A stretch of 40,496 nt of DNA from an uncultured Deferribacteres bacterium (GTDB lineage Bacteria > Zhuqueibacterota > JdFR-76 > DREG01), in NCBI GenBank assembly GCA_913009825.1, contig CAJVYQ010000049.1:1-40496 (forward strand). Direction: 5' to 3'. A model generated the notes under the pieces. That model worked only from the letters and a program-made list of their open reading frames with translations, ran no database searches and was not told the origin of the DNA. The position numbers and the translations under genes were made by a program. Positions 16,975 to 23,955 of this stretch are shown here, in pieces (position 1 is the stretch's first letter; every line of letters begins with the position of its first letter).

Positions 16975-18303
16975 CTACAAACGCGCCCAAAGTTTTTTGG
17001 CCTTTTCTCTTGCCCCGGCCAAAATCTTTTCTTCGTCGCAAACTAAAATCTCACCATCTTTCATTAAAAACTTCCCTCCTGCCATGGTCGATTCCACCGT
17101 GGAGTTTGCAAATCCGAAAAGTAAATGCTGCCAAAAATTATCGCCATACAGAGGTGTGGGCGGATCATATTTCACAAAAATGAGATCGGCGCACACTCCC
17201 GGCTGCAACCGCCCCAAGCTAATCTGGAAAATATCCGAGGCGATCCGGGCATGATTCCCGGTCACTATTTTTTTCAGCCACTCTCCGCCGGCGCGCGGAT
17301 CACGTTTTTCATGTTTTGGTAACAGCGCTGCCGCCTGAATTTCCCGAAACAGATTGGTGGTCATTCCATCTGTGCCAAGTCCAACCATAAGACCGGCATC
17401 GATCATTTTTGTAACATCGGCAAAACCAACGCCGTTGTTCATATTGGATTGCGGATTGTGAACAACGGTCACGCCGCATTCCTTTAGGATCCGGCGTTCT
17501 TTTTCATCCACATCAATCGCGTGTGCGGCGATGCTGTGATCCCGTAAAATTCCCAGTTTTTTCAGGCGCTGCACGGGAGAACGGCAGCCATATTTTCGTT
17601 TTGTTTCCCGGCGGTCTGTTTTTCCTTCGGCCAGATGAAAATGGAATCCCAGATTCAACCCATCCGCAGCTTCCCGGCAAGCTCTCAGCGTTTCATCGGA
17701 CAGGGTGAACGAAGCATGCAACCCAAACAGGGCCGCTATCGATGGGGATGGTTGCCGGGCGCATTTTTCGGCAAAGCGGATATTTTCTGCTATTCCCGCC
17801 CGGGCAATCTTTTCACCATCGCGATCAGATACTTCGTAACTCAGGCAGCCGCGCAATCCCATCTCTGCGAAAACTGCCGCCAAAATATCCAAACTCCCCG
17901 CCACAGAACCGGGACCGGCATGATGATCAAATAGTGTGGTGGTGCCGGATTTTATGCTGTCGATCAGAGCAACATAAGCGCTGAAGCGGATATCTTCCGG
18001 AGTGAGTTTTTTATCCAGACGCCACCAAAATTTCTGCAGAATTTGTAAAAAATTTTCAGACGGCTCACCATTTACAGGAATTCCTCTTGCCAGCGCGCTG
18101 TAAATATGAAAATGAGGAATGATCATTCCCGGCAAAATGAACCGTTGGCGGGCATCATATTTTTCTTCTTCGCCATATTTTTTTGCCAATAGCGAGCCGG
18201 TGCCGATCTCCTCAATCAACCCGTTGCGAACCAGAATGGCGCCATGCTCAATAAAGCTGTTTTGAGGATCAAACGTGATGATGTTGGCATTGTAAATAAG
18301 CAT
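16975..18303 (-). CDS. ssnA: SsnA-type aminohydrolase (amidohydrolase superfamily)
   Basis: This 442-residue TIM-barrel metallohydrolase resembles SsnA, the amidohydrolase found in bacterial purine-breakdown and selenate/Mo-hydroxylase gene clusters. Metal ligands are visible: H64 and H66 in PHFHIYSALARG, H223 in FHFHLAEG, H261 in AHAIDVDE and D312 in GLGTDG. The TTTLFDHHAGP segment (121-131) is typical of the SsnA group. It probably removes an amino group from, or opens, an N-heterocycle, but the substrate is not established. It is the last gene of the Mo-hydroxylase/PreTA run and is followed by thrC. A hairpin at 18326-18344 sits in its leader, and ATG 18303 has AGAGAG upstream. Confidence 0.85.
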   Translation of the reverse strand: MLIYNANIITFDPQNSFIEHGAILVRNGLIEEIGTGSLLAKKYGEEEKYDARQRFILPGMIIPHFHIYSALARGIPVNGEPSENFLQILQKFWWRLDKKLTPEDIRFSAYVALIDSIKSGTTTLFDHHAGPGSVAGSLDILAAVFAEMGLRGCLSYEVSDRDGEKIARAGIAENIRFAEKCARQPSPSIAALFGLHASFTLSDETLRACREAADGLNLGFHFHLAEGKTDRRETKRKYGCRSPVQRLKKLGILRDHSIAAHAIDVDEKERRILKECGVTVVHNPQSNMNNGVGFADVTKMIDAGLMVGLGTDGMTTNLFREIQAAALLPKHEKRDPRAGGEWLKKIVTGNHARIASDIFQISLGRLQPGVCADLIFVKYDPPTPLYGDNFWQHLLFGFANSTVESTMAGGKFLMKDGEILVCDEEKILAGAREKAKKLWARL

Positions 18304-18325
18304 GAAAAATTTCTCTCTAAAAAGA

Positions 18326-18344
18326 AGGTTTTATTGTAAAACCT
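18326..18344 (-). terminator. Hairpin with T-run in the ssnA leader
   Basis: An aggtttta/taaaacct stem (loop of three) is followed on the minus strand by TCTTTTT, 22 bases before the ssnA start. It could terminate or attenuate transcription entering ssnA. The stem is AT-rich and the case is weak. Confidence 0.35.
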
Positions 18345-18402
18345 CACTTATTGGTGTGAATATTTGTTTATGTTATTATATCTATTCAACCAAAATAGTA
18401 AA

Positions 18403-18487
18403 CAGAACACGGATGACACGGATCACGCTGATTTTCACAGATTTTATCCGTGCGTATCTGTGTCATCCGCGTAATCCGTGTGCTATT
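18403..18487. repeat. Dispersed palindromic repeat of the cacggat type
   Basis: The arms cacggatgacacggat and atctgtgtcatccgcgtaat, then ccgtgtgcta, are imperfect inverted repeats around attttcacagattttatccg. This kind of cacggat-rich palindrome is widely scattered in environmental bacterial genomes. It is non-coding and lies between preA and ssnA. Confidence 0.55.
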
Positions 18488-18597
18488 TGGGGTTATGGAA
18501 CATTAGATGAGCAACATAAATACCTGATGTAAACAGAACTTGAATCTTTTAGCGCTGATTGCATTTTATTATCAACCCGTAAGTGAGGTATTACGTT

Positions 18598-18885
18598 TTA
18601 TTTAATGATTATCATTTTTCTTACCAATAAAAATTTTCTATTACCGGCAGCGGTTGCACAAAGGCGATAAAAATACATTCCCGCCGGCAGGGGACGTAAA
18701 GATTGATCGCTTCCATCCCGGTTTACACCCTAATTTCCGGATTGTTGAAATCGATCGACCAAACAACGAACCTCACGGCCAAGCATATCAAATACGGAAA
18801 TTTTGACATGAACCGCAGAAGAGAGACCGTATTCAATTGAAGTACTGTTTTGAAATGGGGCCGGATAACTTTGTTTCAATTAATA
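18598..18885 (-). pseudogene. Remnant of a T9SS C-terminal sorting domain
   Basis: The minus strand reads QSYPAPFQNSTSIEYGL, then VHVKISVFDMLGREVRCLVD and, after a frame change near 18735, DGSDQSLRPLPAGMYFYRLC and finally KFLLVRKMIIIK with a stop at 18598-18600. This is a decayed type A sorting domain (normal form YPNPFNPSTTI...GREV...DG...SGIY). Intact versions end the two VIT-domain proteins at 32288 and 34523. The frameshift, an upstream in-frame TAA and the absence of any body domain show it is dead. It is probably the last trace of a deleted secreted protein that once separated preA and ssnA. Confidence 0.75.
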
Positions 18886-18969
18886 AGTGCCCGGAACGGA
18901 TTCTGTGCCACCCTCTGTACCAAGTCTGCATGTGCCGGTGAGATTTTCATCATCTAAACAAATTCAACC

Positions 18970-20187
18970 TCATCTGATTTCGATGCAGCCATCAACCGGG
19001 CAAACCTGTTTACACAGTCCGCAACCTTCACATTTCTCCTCGCGCAGCAAAGGAATCCGTGAGGCGTCTCGCAATTCTATTGCTTCATGGCCACCGTCGC
19101 GACAGGCCACAAAACAAAGTTCACAGCCGATGCAGGAATCAATGTGAATACGGCACTTCACATCTTTCCGGCGCAGGGAATCATGATCGACAATATTGGG
19201 CAGCGCTTTCCCGATGATTTCCCGCACAGATGCGAACTCCATTTCGGCTAAATAGTGGGACAGGCCGCTGGTCAGATCGTCGATGATGCGAAAGCCGTAA
19301 TGCATCACCGCGGTGCAAATTTGCACATTTTCCGCACCGACGGCCATAAATTCTACCGCATCCCGCCAATTGGATGCGCCGCCGTTACCGGAAATTGGAA
19401 TATCCACATTTTTGGCTATTTCCGCAATGGTGCGCAGCGTGATCGGTTTGATAGCCGGTCCCGTTAAACCGCTGTAGGTCGATTGACCATCCAAGTTCGG
19501 CATGGGCGCAAAAGAATGGATATCAACGCCCATCAAAGCCGGCATCGAATTGGAGGCCGTAATCCCATCGGCTCCGGCTCGTTTAATCGCGGCGGCAATT
19601 TTTACAATATCCGTCACCTGTGGGGTGATCTTAATCAGAACTGGTACTTTATTGCCGGCTTCTTTTACCCAGCGTGCGGTGATCTCGGCGGCATGCTCGC
19701 TCTGCGCCAACATTTTTCCGGGATCTTCGCCGATATTTCCCTGCGGACAACTGAACGAACACTCGATCAGATCCACGCCCGCATTTTCCAGTCGGCTCAC
19801 CAGCGTCTGCCAATCCTCTTTTTTTGAACCCATGATGCTGGCGCCGATCAGCTTGGTTGGAAATTGTTTTTTAAGAATGCGGACCCGCTCTGTCACTTCG
19901 TCAATATGATACCGGCTGATCAGATCGATATTGCCCATGCCGAGGAGGCGCTTATCCTCCCAATCCAGACCGGATATCATGGGATAGGCAAGATCAACTT
20001 TTGTCCCGGGCATGGAGGTTGTTTTTAAGATCAACCCCGCCCAACCGGCTTCAAGTCCCCGTGCGGCCATTGACAATTCATCGGTCGAAGGAGCAGCGGA
20101 GAGCAGAAAGGGGTTCTCCAACTGTAAGCCGCAAAATTCTACAGAGAGATCACGCAAAGGATAAAGCGGTATTTGTCTTTGATTCAT
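18970..20187 (-). CDS. preA: PreA-type dihydropyrimidine dehydrogenase subunit
   Basis: PreA carries the FMN/TIM-barrel active site of NAD-dependent dihydropyrimidine dehydrogenase, which interconverts uracil or thymine and their dihydro forms. From ATG 20187 it has 405 residues, near the E. coli length. The frame is open to 20265, but homology begins at LRDLSVEFCGLQLENPFLLS. ECSFSCPQG (C147) matches the catalytic cysteine loop, and ISGNGGA binds the flavin phosphate. The C-terminus is a two-cluster ferredoxin (C352, C355, C358, C362 and C386, C389, C392, C396). The partner preT is upstream on the same strand but is separated by a large nested repeat (20312-20783). Next to two Mo hydroxylases and ssnA, it may act on a purine-derived ring rather than uracil. 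Confidence 0.88.
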   Translation of the reverse strand: MNQRQIPLYPLRDLSVEFCGLQLENPFLLSAAPSTDELSMAARGLEAGWAGLILKTTSMPGTKVDLAYPMISGLDWEDKRLLGMGNIDLISRYHIDEVTERVRILKKQFPTKLIGASIMGSKKEDWQTLVSRLENAGVDLIECSFSCPQGNIGEDPGKMLAQSEHAAEITARWVKEAGNKVPVLIKITPQVTDIVKIAAAIKRAGADGITASNSMPALMGVDIHSFAPMPNLDGQSTYSGLTGPAIKPITLRTIAEIAKNVDIPISGNGGASNWRDAVEFMAVGAENVQICTAVMHYGFRIIDDLTSGLSHYLAEMEFASVREIIGKALPNIVDHDSLRRKDVKCRIHIDSCIGCELCFVACRDGGHEAIELRDASRIPLLREEKCEGCGLCKQVCPVDGCIEIR

Positions 20188-20372
20188 GTCATCATATCTT
20201 GTCAGGATTATTTCCCTTTCTTCGTTATTGAAATTCATGCAACATTTTAATTCATTTAAAAACAAATAGTAATACTCAGGCAGTTATTTCTCAATGCTCT
20301 CATTAGACATCGTAACACTTTAGTTCTTTGAAAAGTAGACGATCTGTTAGCAACCTATATCTACAAAAACAT

Positions 20373-20443
20373 GTCATTTCGAATGCCTGTCCGACTCAGG
20401 CGAGGAATTTCGATAGTTTTTATCGGGACGAAACGAGAAATCT
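20373..20443. repeat. Dispersed gtcattTCga repeat, copy 2
   Basis: It starts gtcatttcga, contains gatagtttttatcgggacga and ends gagaaatct. Related copies are at 10272-10324 and, in inverse orientation, 30243-30312. All three share the gtttttatcggg core and the gtcatt and aatct edges. Confidence 0.6.
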
Positions 20444-20455
20444 TTTTATAAATAT

Positions 20456-20633
20456 GAGTCCACTCTAAAAAGGGGCTAAAGCCCCTCATCATCTTGATTA
20501 TTCGATTTAAACCCCGCCCTAAAGGACGGGGCTAATCGATGAATATAAAATATGTTAGCCCCGACATTCATGTCGGGGCAAAAGAGCAAACAATTATTAT
20601 TCTAAGCCCTTCAGGGCTTTTTAGAGTGAACTC
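20456..20633. repeat. Innermost palindrome with four tandem tight hairpins
   Basis: It is bounded by gagtccactctaaaaa (20456-20471) and tttttagagtgaactc (20618-20633), matching at 15 of 16 positions. Between them are four hairpins with two-base loops: ggggctaaagcccc (20472-20485), ccccgccctaaaggacgggg (20512-20531, one mismatch), a perfect 10-base-pair stem gccccgacat/atgtcggggc (20558-20579), and aagcccttcagggctt (20604-20619). There is no ORF. As RNA it would be highly folded on either strand. Confidence 0.7.
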
Positions 20634-20871
20634 AAATATACAAAGATACGTGAGATTCCTCATCCCGAAAAGCGAGGATTCGCCCGCCTGCACGGGCAGG
20701 CCTGCCTGCGTGGCAGGAAATGACATCATTTGAACCTATTTATATGATAAAAAACATAACTTTTCAAAGAACTAAAGTGTTACTATGCATCTATTTTTGT
20801 CTCTCGTATGGATTCCCAATAAGAGCATTTGGGAATGACAGCGTGGAATTTCATTTCAAATAACCAAACGA

Positions 20872-22131
20872 TTATCTTATCTGTAAATAGTCATAAATCG
20901 CCCGCGCGGCTTTTTTACCGTCCGCCACGGCCTGCACGACGGTTCCTTCGCCGCGCGCCAAATCCCCGCCGGCAAAGACGCCCGGAACGGAAGTCATATA
21001 ATTTTCATCCACACTCACAACGCCGTTGGCCGACTGTTCGATGACCGGTTCAAAAAAAACGGAGGAATCCTGTCCGATGGAAACAAGCACGGCATCGGCA
21101 GGGATTTTCAGTTCGGAGGATGAAACGGGTACGGCAATTCTTCTGTTGGAATCGTCGGTTTTTTCGGACATTCTGGTGCGCACACAGCGCAGACCGGTTA
21201 CCCGGCTGTTTTCACCTGTAATTTCAACAGGCTGCAACTGATAACCAAACCGGACACCGGCTTCCTGTGCGGCTTTCTTTTCCGCCTGCCATGTTTTCAT
21301 CTCCGCGGGACTGCGACGGTAGGTCAGAAGCACCTGCTCCGCACCCAGTTTTTTTGCCGTGGCGGCCACATCCAGAGAAACATTACCGCCGCCGATCACA
21401 ACTACATTTTTATATGCTGCCAATCGTTCCGCACCGGACCGCGCCAGGCTCAGATAATCGATAGCATGGTAAACATCCGGCATCTCTTCACCCGGAATTT
21501 CCAGCCACCGGTCCAGCCACAATCCGGTAGCAATGAAAATGATCCGGTATTTTTTCTTAAATTCCGCCAGTGACACTGTTTTGGTCAGAACCTGTGGCGC
21601 AGGCAAATAGCGATGTAAAAATTGCAGATCGTAATCCAGCGCACCGAACGCCAAACGCCACGAAGGGATAATATGCGCGGGCACACCACCGGACTTTTCA
21701 AACCGGTCAAACAAGCGGCACCCGGTCCCCATTTTTCGCAATTCAAAAGCACAGCTCAATCCGGCCGGCCCGGCGCCGATAACAGCAACATCGACCGGCT
21801 CATGCAGCGAAGTGGGAATTTGAGGTTCGGAAAAACCCTTTTCGCTTTCGAACCGTGTGGCAAAATCGTGCAACTGCCGGATCGCAACCGGTTCATAAAT
21901 CTGCGCTCTGCAGCAAACGGACTGACAAAATATCTCCTCCGGGCAGATCTGCCCGCAAATATTTGCCAGCGTATTAGCCGATTTGATCTCCTCCGCCGCG
22001 CCGATGACGTTCCCGCTTTTGAGCATACGAATGAAACGGGGAATCGGAATATGAACCGGACAGGCCTGTTCACAGGGAGCATTGTAACACTGCAGGCAGC
22101 GGGACGTTTCGTAAATTAAAGAATTGTGCAT
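20872..22131 (-). CDS. preT: PreT-type NAD(P)-dependent flavoprotein (GltD-like)
   Basis: PreT delivers electrons between NADH and PreA through FAD and Fe-S clusters. The 419 residues start with a GltD-like cysteine domain (C12, C15, C20, C24 and C59, C63, C69, C73), then the FAD motif VAVIGAGPAG (115-124) and the NAD(P) motif VVVIGGGN (243-250), and end with GVFAGGDLARGEG. Members of this family also serve as the glutamate synthase small subunit, but no gltB is near, and preA follows downstream, so PreT is the better call. Upstream is the 2Fe-2S subunit of a Mo hydroxylase, after a 259-base gap holding a family A element. No clear ribosome binding site precedes ATG 22131. Confidence 0.85.
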   Translation of the reverse strand: MHNSLIYETSRCLQCYNAPCEQACPVHIPIPRFIRMLKSGNVIGAAEEIKSANTLANICGQICPEEIFCQSVCCRAQIYEPVAIRQLHDFATRFESEKGFSEPQIPTSLHEPVDVAVIGAGPAGLSCAFELRKMGTGCRLFDRFEKSGGVPAHIIPSWRLAFGALDYDLQFLHRYLPAPQVLTKTVSLAEFKKKYRIIFIATGLWLDRWLEIPGEEMPDVYHAIDYLSLARSGAERLAAYKNVVVIGGGNVSLDVAATAKKLGAEQVLLTYRRSPAEMKTWQAEKKAAQEAGVRFGYQLQPVEITGENSRVTGLRCVRTRMSEKTDDSNRRIAVPVSSSELKIPADAVLVSIGQDSSVFFEPVIEQSANGVVSVDENYMTSVPGVFAGGDLARGEGTVVQAVADGKKAARAIYDYLQIR

Positions 22132-22207
22132 AAGTAATTTTCTTGACCCGTTTATAAATGATTGTTTTTTTATAACACTTTAGTGTCTTAAAAAATTTCA
22201 GCAAGCA

Positions 22208-22331
22208 CTAATTAGTATCTGTCCGAATGTGTCATTCCCGCATGCTCTTAGCGGCCTGCCTGTTGCAGACAGGCAGCTTAAAGACTGCCGGAATGAAAAT
22301 AGCGTGGGTATTTTCGGCCAGACACTAATTA
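22208..22331. mobile_element. MITE-like element, family A copy 2
   Basis: The ends ctaattagtatctgtccgaa (22208-22227) and ttcggccagacactaattaa (22312-22331) are inverted repeats at about 17 of 20 positions and match the ends of the element at 10246-10414. The interior differs: it carries gtcattcccg, a gcctgcctg...cagacaggc hairpin (about 22254-22274) and ccggaatga. It separates preT from the upstream 2Fe-2S subunit gene. Confidence 0.65.
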
Positions 22332-22390
22332 AAGTCCGTGAATTATATTTGAAAAGACGCAACCTCTCCGGAATTCCACATTCCCGGTAT

Positions 22391-22867
22391 TTAGTCGGTT
22401 TCACCCTTTTTCCCCACGTCTCCAATTGCTTCCACAATTTGCTGATAACCGGTACACCGGCATAAATTACCGGCAATGGCCTGTTTGATCCCGGTTTCCG
22501 TGGGATTTTGTTTTTGCTGTAATAAAACATAAGCGCTCATCAGCATCCCCGGCGTGCAGAAACCGCAATGAACGGCATCATGATTTAGAAACGACTGCTG
22601 CAACGGATGGTATTCACCGTTTCGCATCAGGCCTTCCACGGTCATAATTTTGCTGCCATCCGCCTGCGGCGCCAATATCAGGCAGGAATTCACCGCTTCT
22701 CCATTCATGACCACGGTACAGGCGCCGCACTCACCAATTTCGCAGCCGCGTTTGGTACCGGTTAATCCGAGTCGCTCACGTAAAATATCCAGCAGGGTTT
22801 CATTGGGCGAAACCGAAACCTCATATTCATTGTTATTCACTAAGAGTTGTATTTTGATTGTCTTCAT
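22391..22867 (-). CDS. Mo hydroxylase 1, 2Fe-2S subunit (XdhC/CoxS family)
   Basis: This small subunit of a xanthine-dehydrogenase-family enzyme relays electrons from the Mo centre to FAD through two 2Fe-2S clusters. The 158 residues hold the plant-ferredoxin cluster (C42, C47, C50, C62) and the helical-domain cluster (C101, C104 in CGFCTPGM; C136, C138 in LCRCTGY). All eight ligands are intact. It starts 20 bases after the FAD subunit gene. The order FAD then Fe-S is the reverse of the second enzyme (Fe-S then FAD), so the two sets are not a simple tandem duplication. Confidence 0.93.
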   Translation of the reverse strand: MKTIKIQLLVNNNEYEVSVSPNETLLDILRERLGLTGTKRGCEIGECGACTVVMNGEAVNSCLILAPQADGSKIMTVEGLMRNGEYHPLQQSFLNHDAVHCGFCTPGMLMSAYVLLQQKQNPTETGIKQAIAGNLCRCTGYQQIVEAIGDVGKKGETD

Positions 22868-22887
22868 TTCCGTATTTCCGGGATGTT

Positions 22888-23781
22888 CTAAACTAAAAAT
22901 CGATCACCGCAATTCTTCAATTCCGCCCAAGCCTGCATGAGCGCTCTTCTCACCAAAACGGGAATCACCGGTTCCTTGTATTCCGTAGACCAGCGCCGGC
23001 CGGAAACACGTATCATCTCTTCGGCTACCTGTTGCCCTGCCGTTCGAAAAAGTTTTTCCGAAGGCGTCTCGCCGGTTAATAATTTTTCAGCGCTTGCCAT
23101 CCTTGCGGCCGTCGGCATAACCGAACCGGCGGCGATGCGAGCTTCGTTAATTTTATTCCGGTCATCCATTTGTAAAACAACCGCTGCATTCATCCGGGCA
23201 ATGGACATGGCGTTTCTTCGCCCCAGCTTGATGAAAGCCGAGCCAAAGCTGCCGGTGATTTTTTTCAGATGAAAAGATGTCACCATCTCATCCCGGCACA
23301 AATCGGTTTGATACGGATGAATTAGAAATTCCGCCAGAGGCAGCAACCGGGTATTTTGAGAAGACCGGATTTCAACTATGGCGTCATAAGCCAACAAGGC
23401 GGGAATAGAATCTGCGCAGGGAGAAGCGTTGCAGATATTCCCGCCCAGCGTGCCCCTGTTTCTAGTTTGAACCGAGCCTATTGTTTTTACCGCAGCATTG
23501 AGAGCAGGAAAATAATTTCGGATAATTTCCGATTTGATGATTTGGGAATGGGATATTCCTGCGCCGATGCGGACGGTTGTTCCGTCTTCATTAACTTGTT
23601 TAATTGCATAAAGTCGCGAAATATCAATCAAGCGGATTTTTTCCGTTTCAGCATTTTTACGCAGATCAATCAGTAAATCCGTTCCGCCTGCCAAAAGCCG
23701 GTTTTTGTATTTGTGGTTCGACAATATTTCTAACGCCGCAGTTAAATTTTCTGCGCGAATGTATTCTAAATTGGGTATCAT
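22888..23781 (-). CDS. Mo hydroxylase 1, FAD subunit (CoxM/XdhB family)
   Basis: This subunit carries FAD and passes electrons to NAD+, ferredoxin or another acceptor. The 297 residues show the FAD motifs AGGTDLLIDL (31-40) and GTLGGNICNASPCADSIP (110-127), then the CO-dehydrogenase flavoprotein C-terminal domain. No extra 4Fe-4S insert of the 4-hydroxybenzoyl-CoA reductase type is seen. GGTGA lies 11 bases before ATG 23781. The Mo subunit gene is upstream after a 174-base gap with two palindromes, and the 2Fe-2S gene follows after 20 bases. Confidence 0.93.
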   Translation of the reverse strand: MIPNLEYIRAENLTAALEILSNHKYKNRLLAGGTDLLIDLRKNAETEKIRLIDISRLYAIKQVNEDGTTVRIGAGISHSQIIKSEIIRNYFPALNAAVKTIGSVQTRNRGTLGGNICNASPCADSIPALLAYDAIVEIRSSQNTRLLPLAEFLIHPYQTDLCRDEMVTSFHLKKITGSFGSAFIKLGRRNAMSIARMNAAVVLQMDDRNKINEARIAAGSVMPTAARMASAEKLLTGETPSEKLFRTAGQQVAEEMIRVSGRRWSTEYKEPVIPVLVRRALMQAWAELKNCGDRFLV

Positions 23782-23824
23782 TTCGGTTTTGTCACCATTT
23801 CTGATTCTGTTGATTAAGTTTGAA

Positions 23825-23940
23825 AACCCTCCCGCAAGTTTTTCCTGATAAAATAATTGGAATATTCAGGCTCAGATTAATCAATTCAGAGTAACCTGCG
23901 GGAGGGTTATAAATTTCCCGGTCGATTCAGCGAATCGACC
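23825..23940. repeat. Two palindromic repeats in the Mo hydroxylase 1 operon
   Basis: aaccctcccgcaagtt (23825-23840) pairs with aacctgcgggagggtt (23893-23908), matching at 15 of 16. Immediately right is the perfect palindrome ggtcgattcagcgaatcgacc split by one base (23920-23940). A related ggcgattcgctgaatcgcc lies inside the element at 36833-36951. They sit between the Mo and FAD subunit genes and would form strong RNA hairpins, without a T-run. Confidence 0.6.
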
Positions 23941-23955
23941 TACATTCTCCGCGCT

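Larger units (their letters stand above)
20312..20783. mobile_element. Nested inverted-repeat element, family C, between preT and preA
   Basis: Perfect 25-base inverted repeats (20312-20336, starting gtaacactttagttctttg, and 20759-20783) bound 472 non-coding bases. Inside are a gtcatttcga repeat (20373-20443) and its partner half ending at about 20724, and inside those a further inverted repeat with four hairpins (20456-20633). A piece resembling one outer end (aacactttagtgtctt) occurs at about 22174-22190. No transposase is present. The structure looks like successive insertions, one element inside another. Confidence 0.75.

Noticed and set aside
18339-18594. Larger MITE bounded by acctcactta and taagtgaggt
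   Set aside because: The inverted match is only 10 bases with poor extension, and the interval contains the unrelated cacggat repeat; not strong enough to call.
20456-20633. CRISPR array
   Set aside because: The hairpins have different sequences and spacing, with no repeated direct unit and no cas genes in the window.
20872-22131. Glutamate synthase small subunit (GltD)
   Set aside because: The family is shared, but no gltB is nearby and a preA gene follows on the same strand, so PreT is preferred.
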